Source of the DNA: Siphonodentalium dalli | Lineage: Eukaryota; Mollusca; Scaphopoda; Gadilida; Siphonodentaliidae | Assembly: GCA_032622095.1 (NCBI GenBank) | Contig: CP136061.1 | Coordinates: forward strand, 94,671,345 to 94,735,344 | Reading direction: 5' to 3' | DNA length: 64,000 nucleotides | Part shown: positions 55,385 to 64,000 of the stretch, in pieces | Position numbering within the stretch: the stretch's first letter is position 1 | How the letters are laid out: each line of letters begins with the position of its first letter | Notes under the pieces: generated by a model | What the model saw: only the letters and a program-made list of their open reading frames with translations | Database searches by the model: none | Told to the model about the DNA's origin: nothing | Made by a program: the position numbers and the translations under genes

Positions 55385-57600
55385 GGAGATATTGGTCGAC
55401 CTCTTCACCCCCCCCCCCCACAGGACTTAACTTCACCCCACTAATTTTCTTCCTTAAGGTCTCCTCTAATTTTTTTCACTTGTTAACAAGAAAAAAAAGT
55501 GGCCGCAGAGACTCCAGACAAGATGGCGTCCATCATGGCGGCCATTTTTTTTAAATGCACCAGGTCTCTTTGATCGCCATTATAGTAAAGATGATAGCAC
55601 ATGCGGTCTTGTTTTCCGCTCGATTTGTTATGCTAATATACAACCCTTACAAATTAGCCAAAAATCCGACCCCAGAATCCAATATGGCGGCCAAGATGGC
55701 CTCCGAAATGTGAAAATATGCTATTTTTCTGACATGTTACCACCTTTCGTTTGTCTCTGTGGGAAAATGTTAGAATTTTTGCGTCATGTTATACATTTAT
55801 CATATAGAGGAGTCATTGGCGAATACATGGGGACCATAATATGCATTCATTGCGGGATATTTTTGTCCGATATCACGTTTTCCCAAATGCCGGTATCATA
55901 GGTCAAAGCCGAATCTCCGTTAATAACGCGATGTTATGTTTCGAATCAATGAATGTTATTGCTATTATAACAACACCCATGCATATATATTTGCAGGAGA
56001 TACTCGAGCTAGGATTCCTCTTATACCTGAGTTGAGGAATATTTACCCAAATCCAAGATGGCGGCCAAAATGGCCACCAGAAATAAAAAATCGCCGAAAA
56101 TCGCTGATTTTAACATCAGTGAGCATTATTGTCATGACAACTCCACACTTGCTTACTATTGTAAGTTGGGAACACTTAGGCGAAGAACTTTCCTTGTACC
56201 ATATCCAAATAAAAGTCCCCCAAATCCAAAATGGCGCCCACAATGGCGGACAGATTTTGAAAAATCACCGAAATTCCCTCATATTCACATCATTGGGCAT
56301 TATTGTCGAGACAACTCCATCCATGCGTACAGTTGAGTTGGAAATACTGAGGTGAAGTAATTACCTTACATCTCATGCAAGAAATGGTTTTCCAAATCGA
56401 AGATGGCGGCCAAAATGGCGACCGAAATTTGAAAATAAGTCTACATTACTTTACTTTCTTAGGATGGGCGTTATTGTTTCGCGATTTCTACCCACCATTA
56501 CATGTTGATATGTATGAATTATTCATTAGAGTTTGGCAAGTGATACTCACAGTCAATATGGCGGCCAACTGGCGGGCAGAAATTGAAAATAAGCCGATAT
56601 TATCACATACTAATTTCAACTTTTTGTCATAATATTGATTTGTATAAACGAAACGGTACATAATATAAGCCATATATTAGTTCCAATGTAAGTCGTAGCC
56701 TTTTTGGAAGGATGAAAACCCACAATCGCAATGTGGCATTTCAAAATCCATTCTCCACTAAGGGCTCATACTGGCCGTAACCGTGTATAGGTGCGCCGAA
56801 TAGTCATATTATGACTTCCAAGAATCAAAACAACAGTACCTGAGCTTATTCTGAATTGCCACATTCAGCATTATCTAGACTCGTTTCCGTCTCTTCGTCA
56901 GATTAATCTATCTCACGCACAACAACAGTTCAGTACTCTTCTTTGTATGAGTGTGCCACTAATCGGAATGTTTCAAACAATACATATGCCGGTGTCCAGC
57001 TCACGTGTTGGTTTCGAAAGCTTGGAATTCTTAGCGAGCTTCATTCGTGGTATAGCTTATGGTGAAATTCAGTTGCTACATATGGGGTATATGCGTCATC
57101 GTTTGCGATACACTATACAGGTATTCGGTGACCTAATGGGGTTAACAACGTGTACAGCTGGTGATCTTCCAAAAGAGCCACTTCTCAATATATGGTTCAT
57201 CAATTCGCATACTCATCTAATGCACTGACGTACCCGGACAACTTCTGTATATGGCTTCGAATGTTGAAAGCCCGATATTTGACGGATGCATTTCTGCTAA
57301 GGCGTAGAAGACCATAATGCATAATATATCCAAACTCCTTGAACATGATCATAAGAACAAGCTTGTTGGCGTCCAGCAATCGTCTCACCGAACAGATCCA
57401 AGCAGATGATAACAATACACACGGTGCTAGTTTGTGGGTATGTGTCATGATAGTGGAAATGAAATTGGACCATGACTGCACCGCCCCTTATTTTGTTATG
57501 TTGTAGATTCAGACATGATCTCATGTGTGGCTTTGCTTTCCTTGTATGCTAAGATTGTATGTCCCCATCCGTTTGGAAGCCGTTCCTAAACAACTGGACC
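55385..57600 (-). repeat. Dispersed 2 kb repeat, copy B (inverted)
   Basis: Complement of copy C. The outer part (about 55385-56520) is almost identical to 59190-60305: open frames of 64 codons (55841-56035 and 59655-59849) translate identically, and a 63-codon frame (55710-55901 and 59789-59980) differs at two residues. The inner part is much more diverged. The inner end shows TCGTCTCACCGAACAGATCC and GTGCTAGTTTGTGGGTATG, also seen in copies A, C and D. Confidence 0.87.
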
Positions 57601-58140
57601 AGGAGTATGCCATTGGCTACTGCTGTATAAGCCCAACCAAGACTGGGGTGTAGTCTTAAAGGCGATACCTTTGATAGTTGGTTGATATGTCATACTCACG
57701 CTGGGTGGTATGGTTCAAGAAAGTACAAATGCCATCAACAAAAGGGTGAAATGTTCAACGCGAAGAACATCCAGAGGAATGTTACGTTGATGAGCTCTTG
57801 CATTCAGTTCAACAAACGTTGGTACACCAAGTGATTTCTTGGTAACATCACCAATGCGACCATTTTCCTGCATGAGACATTAACTACTATATTCTAAAGT
57901 TATATATATATAAAGCTATATGATCATAAAGGTCGCCCTCCAACGGCCACAGCCATTGCCATCGAGACTGTAAATTGTTCTTTAAATACATAGTGAAATA
58001 AATGCACCACAGTTCCTGACATTTTCTTGAATAATACCGCCCACATACTGACACTAACCCCGAGAGAGGATAACAAAACACGCATACATTCATGCTATAA
58101 AGACATTATCCTTTAGTTCATCCGACTGTTTTGAGGGAGG
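57601..58140. other. Spacer of a large palindrome, no gene recognised
   Basis: About 540 bp between the opposed copies B and C. No supported features. Confidence 0.5.
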
Positions 58141-60310
58141 CTAGCATATTATTATCCAGACAAAAGTGTACGTAGTTGAATCAGAAAGGCTTCGAAACGG
58201 ATGTGGAAATACAATCTTACCACACCAAATAAAACCGACACGCACGACATTCGATATCTTAAACATGCACCAGGTGTAGGAGTGGTGTATACAGTGGCCC
58301 ATTTCATTCCCACTATCATGGCGCATGTCCACAAACTAGCACCGCGAGCATTGTTCTTCTCTGCTGGGAGATATTCGACGAGACAACTGCGGGGCGTCAC
58401 ACAGTTTGCTTCGGATAATGGTCAAGAAGTGTGGGTAGTCTGTACACTCGGGTCTTCTCCTTAGCAGATAGACATCTGTCCAAGTAAAGGGAATGAGACA
58501 GCTAGCAACCTTCGAAACACTGTCGAAGTTGTCCACATATGCCAATGCGTTCGCTGAGTTTGTGAGTTGACGAACCATCTATTGAGAAGTGACTAGTTAA
58601 CTGGTTCGCCAGGTGTACATGTCGTTATCCCATGGGGTATGAGACACATACATAGAGATGACCTTCTGTAAGCTAGACACCGGAAAATGAATTGTTTGAA
58701 ACGTTAAGATTAGAGGGACCCTACTCACAGGAAGTGGTGAATACTTTGTCGGTGTGCGCGACCTAGACTTTTCAGACAAAGAAATGGAAGCTGGTCCAGA
58801 TAATTATGGACGTGACGTGGCATATCAGAATCTGTTATCATGTAATTGTTCTGATATAACTATTCGGCGCACCTACGCTTACGGCCATTATCGGCGCTAA
58901 GTGGAGACTGGATTTCGAAATGCCACATCGCGATATTAATTGTGGTGTTTCATATTTCCAGAAGGATACGAGCTATGTTATGCGTTTTGATACCTTTAAG
59001 TTAAATAGTAGATGGTTTATGTACAGTTTCGTCCATACATACCGATATTATGACAAAAAGTTGAAATTAATATGTGAAAATATCGATTTCTTTTCAATTT
59101 CTAGCCGCCAATTTAGCAGCGATATTGGCTGTGAGTATCAATTGCCAAACCCTAATGAATACTTCATGTCACTATTCCATATCAACATGTAATGGTGGAT
59201 AGAAATCGCGAAACAATAACGCCCATCGTAAGAAAGTAAAGTAATGTAGACTTGTTTTCAAATTTCGGTCGCCATTTTGGCCGCCATCTTCGATTTGGAA
59301 AACAATTTCTTGCATGAGATGTAATGTAATTACTTCACCTCAGTATTTACAACTCAATTGTAAGCATGGGTGGATTTGTCTCGACAATAATGCCCAATGA
59401 TGTGAATATGAGGGAATTTCGGTGATTTTTCAAAATCTGTCCGCCATTGTGGGCGCCATTTTGGATTTGGGGGACTTTTATTTGGATATGGTACAAGGAA
59501 AGTTCTTCGCCTAAGTGTTCACAACTTACAATAGTAAGCAGGTGTGGAGTTGTCATAACAATAATGCTCACTGGTGTTAAAATCAGCGATTTTCGGCGAT
59601 TTTTTATTTCTGGTGGCCATTTTGGCCGCCATCTTGGATTTGGGTAAATATTCCTCAACTCAGGTATAAGAGGAATCCTAGCTCGAGTATCTCCTGCAAA
59701 TATATATGCATGGGTGTTGTTATAATAGCAATAACATTCATTGATTCGAAACATAACATCGCGTTATTAACGGAGATTCGGCTTTGGCCTATGATACCGG
59801 CATTTGGGAAAACGTGATATCGGACAAAAATATCCCGCAATGAATGCATATTATGGTCCCCATATGTTCGCCAATGACTCCTCTATATGACAAATGTATA
59901 ACATGACGCACAAATTCTAACATTTTCCCACAGAGACAAACGAAAGGTGGTAACATGTCAGAAAAATAGCATATTTTCACATTTCGGAGGTCATCTTGGC
60001 CGCCATATTGGATTCTGGTGTCGGATTTTTGGCTAATTTGTAAGGATTATATATTAGCATAACGAATCGAGCGGAAAACAAGACCGCATGTGCTATCATC
60101 TTTACTATAATGGCGATCAAAGAGACCTGGTGCATTTAAAAAAAATGGCCGCCATGATGGACGCCATCTTGTCTGGAGTCTCTGCGGCCACTTTTTTTTC
60201 TTGTTAACAAGTGAAAAAAATTAGAAGAGACCTTAAGGAAGAAAATTAGTGGGGTGAAGTTAAGTCCTGGGGGGGGGGGGGTGCAGAGGTCGACCAATAT
60301 CTCCTGGACT
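58141..60310 (+). repeat. Dispersed 2 kb repeat, copy C
   Basis: Same order as copy A: GTACGTAGTTGAATCAG, CATGTCCACAAACTAGCACC, GGTCAAGAAGTGTGGGTA, ATTCGGCGCACCTACG, then diverged units of about 180 bp, each with a GCCATTTTGGCCGCCATCTT or ATGGCGGCC-type block, ending AATTAGTGGGGTGAAGTTAA, a run of 12-13 G and GGTCGACCAATATCTCC. With copy B it forms an inverted pair spanning about 4.9 kb. Confidence 0.87.
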
Positions 60311-61438
60311 ATACATTCAGGTGTTTCAACACGATTTACATTGACTAAATACGCCACTGAGCTATTCGTATCACCTCAGAATTACAGCGCCCGAGGCAAA
60401 CATTTAGAAAACGTTTGAGTTGCAACTGTCAGAAATATTACATCAGAATTAAGATCAGTTTATGCCATGAAGCCAGAATGTGGATAACTACGTTACCACC
60501 GAGGACAGCGAGGTGTAATTTGTAACAAACGCAATAGATACATGTCTACAACCATACACACATACCCACATGTAATTATTATTCGGGTGGGGTGATGAAA
60601 TATAACAATTGATATTCCACATTGTGAGTGTTACCATATATATGTCAGGAAACCAATGGTTGTAAAACTATCGATACCTACGTTACCATGGTATTTTGAC
60701 ACTACGACCTACATATTTTCGTTTTATTTATGTTATATATATCATCTGGTACCCACCAAGGATCATTATGGGTGGTGGCTTACTTTTGACATCCAATTGT
60801 TGTATTTGCTGTACCCAGATGAAGTGTGAAATCGATACATACGTTACCGATGCCTACGTTACCAAACTTTTATGTTTATTTTTAAGTCGCCCAAAACGTT
60901 CCATTTTTTGGCGTAGAATCAGATTAATTAAAGGCCGCACGTAAACAGATGTGAAAGTTAGCACAACATATCAGCAATCAATATATATATGAGGTTTAAG
61001 AAGATTCAATCGAGTTTGTTTTAAATAGACCTAGCATATCTGGATATCTGTTTTGTTTTTGGAAGTGTAGACGAAGAACTACTTGCGAGTCCGCTGTTGT
61101 TGTGGGTATCAAACTTACATTTATGACAAATGAGAAAAAAACATCAGGGCATGCATGTCTTCTTTGTTAAGTTTTAATAATATTGTCACTTTAGCACGAT
61201 TAAAATGTGCTTATATAATCAATAAGTGTACATTATGCAGGTCGAAGATGTACCATGATTCGAACTCACAGCCCCCTGTGATCAGTATCACGATGCCAAC
61301 GAAAAATGTGACATTTGACCTACTACCCGCCATAACATAACACCATAAACGAAATACTATTTTTCAAATGTATATATAACTTACATCGATGTTTCAATGC
61401 ACCATATAAATAATTATAGAATATACACTGATATATAC
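60311..61438. other. No gene recognised
   Basis: AT-rich sequence. The text GATACCTACGTTACC recurs at about 60665 and 60835, with variants near 60490. A GATTCGAACTC box near 61257 resembles a tRNA B box but no tRNA fold is apparent. Confidence 0.45.
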
Positions 61439-61439
61439 T

Positions 61440-61610
61440 ATATATTTTGGGACTTCTGTCTGTCTGTTTGTCTGTTAGCTATGGCCGGGAAAACTGCCGG
61501 ACGGATTGAGCCCAAACTTCATATCTAAGGATAAAATGACTAAAATCCCACATGAAGTGTCATCGCACCGCTTCTGAGAACGTCAGAGCACTCCTTCGCC
61601 ATCCCAGTCA
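61440..61610. repeat. Partial copy of the dispersed repeat at 50370
   Basis: TTTTGGGACTTCTGTCTGTC, GCTATGGCCGGGAAAACTG, GGACGGATTGAGCCCAAA and GTCATCGCACCGCTTCTGAG match the first 150 bp of the 50370-51405 repeat in the same orientation. Confidence 0.85.
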
Positions 61611-62035
61611 CCAAAATGATATATATAATTGCACGATAGATCGTCCAGAATTGTGTTTGACCGTGGCCTGGTGGTAATTCCTCATTGCCTCACATATCAT
61701 GCATGTGGTACGTTTTTTGTATATGATCTCAATGCATGCATGTTTATCTACTTATATTAATTTCACCAATAAGAACAATCATGGCTGTTGACAGAAATGG
61801 GTTATTCATTAATTTATCAAGTGGACTTGTATGTTAGCATGCAAAATATAACACTGCGTGTTGATTGAAGATCAACAGCGACAAGACATTCACAGGTAGA
61901 TGCATCCTTGAGAAATAGACCGTCGCTGGTAGACTCATTGTGCGAATTTGCAGAGGGCGACATTGCTTGCTATGGCATATTAATTATGACGACCAATTGT
62001 CACCAAACTCCACCATAATAAATTGCCACACCTAC
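61611..62035. other. No gene recognised
   Basis: AT-rich sequence without supported features. Confidence 0.5.
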
Positions 62036-62039
62036 TATG

Positions 62040-62470
62040 ACATCGCTACTGTGGTACATATGTCCGCAGCCAATAATTGACATTGGTTCACATTGGACTT
62101 ATTTGATTCTGATATACGCTCATATAGTGGACTTATACCCGTTTTTATGTTGGATGGCGCGTGCCACAGTGAAAACACATAATATAAAGAGCGTACATCT
62201 GGTCTGAAAATAAGTTGATGTTGAACCTAAATATTCACATTTATTTGGTTCTGAAATAGGTCCATAGTGAGCTTATTTATGTGGGGTTTTTTTTTATTTA
62301 ATTAAATTGCTTTAAATCAAAATTTTGAAAAACTAACGCCGTTATAACATCCGTCAGTGCATATCCCGAATCACCACACAAAATTTGGTTGAAATCGGAC
62401 CAGCAGTCTGGGAGAAAATGCGCACAGACGGACAGACGGACGGATAGACATGCAGATCCTACTCTTTTAT
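62040..62470. repeat. Dispersed repeat with GACGGACAGACGG tail
   Basis: Third version of the segment at 53930-54360: CACATTGGACTTATTTGATT, TTTTTATGTTGGATGGCG, AAATTTGGTTGAAATCGGAC, then the GACGGACAGACGGACGG run and CTACTCTTTTATATAT. The next copy (from 62475) follows directly. Confidence 0.8.
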
Positions 62471-62474
62471 ATAT

Positions 62475-64000
62475 ATTGATAATAGTATTATGCTACTTCA
62501 ATATAGCATCGGGAAAATAGGCTAATATTGGACCCAAATGTTCATATTGGACTTATTTCGTTCTCATATAAGCCCATATATAGTGGGCTTATATACCCGT
62601 TATTATGTTAGATGGCGCGGGCCACAGTGAAAACACATATGTAAAGTGCTGAAATAGGCCCATATATATAGTGAGCGTATTTGTGTTTTTGTTATTTGTA
62701 TAATTAAAAAATTTCAAATCAAACTTTTGAAAAACTAACGCTTTTATCATTCGGAGATTACTTCTTCCATCTTGCGCATTCTATATGGGCGGTTTATGAT
62801 TTGCTGTTCTGAGCTTCAGAAAGTATATCGATAGATTAGACGGGTAAATCTTCAAATAATTCAGATAACCAGCAGTTAATTTTAAAGAGCTTCATGCAAA
62901 TTAACTGTATAATAACTATAAACTTTAAGTTATTTGAGACTTTTAAACGGGGCTTGCCATTCCAGTCTGAGCGCAAATGCACGTTTTGTGAAATGAATGC
63001 TATTGGCGATGAATACCACGTATTACTTGAATGTCCAGAACTGGCCCATACCAGAAAAATGTACATCAAGAAATCTTATTGGAACTTCCATAATCAGAGA
63101 AAACTTACCATTCTTCTTTCAAATAGTAAACCAAATATAATCCGAAACTTGTGTAAATTTATTTGCCACATCAATGAAAGAGCTAATTGCTCTCCTGTGT
63201 AATTATTATCTTGTGTTAATTATATTATCTGTGTAATTATTATCTCATCTTGATCGTCTGGGGTTGCGAGCAATGATATGTTATGTGTTTAACCTATGTT
63301 TATGCATATTTATATTCTTAAAACCATGAATTTGGTCGAAGAATTAAAATGAATCTGATCGCACGGATGCATGGTGAATCCTTGTTGACTATTTGTTTCC
63401 GTTTGATTAGTTTTATTGACTTGTCGTGTCATTATCTGAGCGTGAGTTCTGTGCACTCAACTTCGTGACGACTTTCGTACTTAGCAGCGTCAACCATGTA
63501 CCATAACAGAAAAAACATGCTTAACAGGTATGTTACTGTCAGTTCAGAAAGTTTATCTCCATGTTAATAAACTAATTACCTTAATCAGCATGAGACATAA
63601 TAAGAGCCCCCCAAGCCAACGAAATAAATACCTTGTTGAATAGGCGTCAAAAGGCGACTGTAATATATTAGGTAATTTCTGTAACAGAAATTGTCGACCT
63701 ACATCATGACCCAATATTCATGGGAGTCCCTGGGAACGGTGCGACAAATCAGCAGATTTCTAGCCTGTCGTATCACATTGTCAACTCATATCCACATCTA
63801 AGGGTGCAATCCGGTACGTATACACACACCGGCAAATTTATGATGCAATTTTTTCAGGCAATTAAGGCCACACAGTGCGATTCGATTGTTCCCATATCAT
63901 CATATTCTAGCAGCAAAAACATTTCTACAAAAGATGTGTTTGTTATCATAATCAATTAATTAACAAAAAATAATGCTAACCACTGTCAAATGTAGTATAA
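62475..64000. repeat. Duplicated segment, copy 2, with a LINE inside
   Basis: Same order as 53930-55145: AAGCCCATATATAGTGG, ATCTTGCGCATTCTATATGG, CTGTTCTGAGCTTCAGAA, then (after the LINE piece at about 62829-63345) CGCACGGATG, GTTTGATTAGTTTTATTGAC, TTGAATAGGCGTCAAAAGGC and a partial TTAA family 1 MITE reaching the window end. Confidence 0.85.
62829..63345 (+). pseudogene. 5'-truncated LINE tail inserted in a duplicated segment
   Basis: The plus-strand frame (about 62894-63202) reads FKRGLPFQSERKCTFCEMNA, GDEYHVLLECPELAHTRKMY and KLTILLSNSKPNIIRNLCKF, the C..C....DEYH.LLECP region at the C-terminus of CR1/RTE-like LINE proteins, then a stop and an AT-rich 3' part ending GAATTAAAATGAATC. It is absent from the matching point of the 54 kb copy, so it inserted after that duplication or was lost there. 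No reverse transcriptase is present; it is inactive. Confidence 0.82.

Noticed and set aside
61220-61300. tRNA-like B box (GATTCGAACTC) on the plus strand
   Set aside because: No A box at the right distance and no cloverleaf arms could be paired. At most a SINE or tRNA fossil.

Overview
This is eukaryotic, AT-rich, repeat-dominated DNA. There are no prokaryotic operons or ribosome binding sites and no long open reading frames. Coding sequence appears only as short exons with GT/AG borders, surrounded by dead LINEs, many inverted-repeat elements and satellites. The SRCR/EGF gene style and the LINE types fit a marine invertebrate, possibly a lophotrochozoan (mollusc or brachiopod). The species cannot be fixed from the window.

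One gene can be supported, on the minus strand. Four exons join in frame: SRCR first half (30685-30853), SRCR second half (17606-17775), calcium-binding EGF (16430-16549) and calcium-binding EGF (14814-14924). All reading phases agree, and the outer borders are phase 1. The result is an internal piece of a secreted or membrane extracellular protein with a six-cysteine (group A type) SRCR domain followed by EGF modules. Neither end of the gene is visible.

The most striking feature is the roughly 12.9 kb intron inside the SRCR domain. Both of its borders have become tandem repeats. On the acceptor side, about 80 units of roughly 57 bp (17776-22497) each resemble the intron end plus the first bases of the SRCR second-half exon. 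On the donor side, a 62 bp unit carrying the last codons of the first-half exon and its splice donor occurs five times (30413-30720), counting the real one. The same intron holds a large fold-back repeat (24495-30061) around a GC-rich inverted-repeat element (26351-28222).

The rest is mobile DNA. Region by region: nested inverted-repeat elements (0.3-3.6 kb); a field of GCTTAAGC motifs (5.4-7.6 kb); degenerate tandem repeats and small hairpin elements (10-17 kb); the intron (17.8-30.7 kb); TTAA-flanked elements (30.9-32.5 kb); a three-level nest of insertions (33.4-37.2 kb); a dead LINE between direct repeats (37.7-39.8 kb); three copies of a roughly 2 kb unidentified repeat rich in GCCGCCAT motifs (42.6-44.6, 55.4-57.6 and 58.1-60.3 kb, the last two facing each other), plus a piece of a fourth at 40.6 kb; and LINE tails with duplicated flanks (52.3, 54 and 62-63 kb). 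Several element families have TTAA at both ends, and several tandem arrays appear to have grown from an element end or an exon border. Everything was read by eye; identities and copy numbers are approximate.
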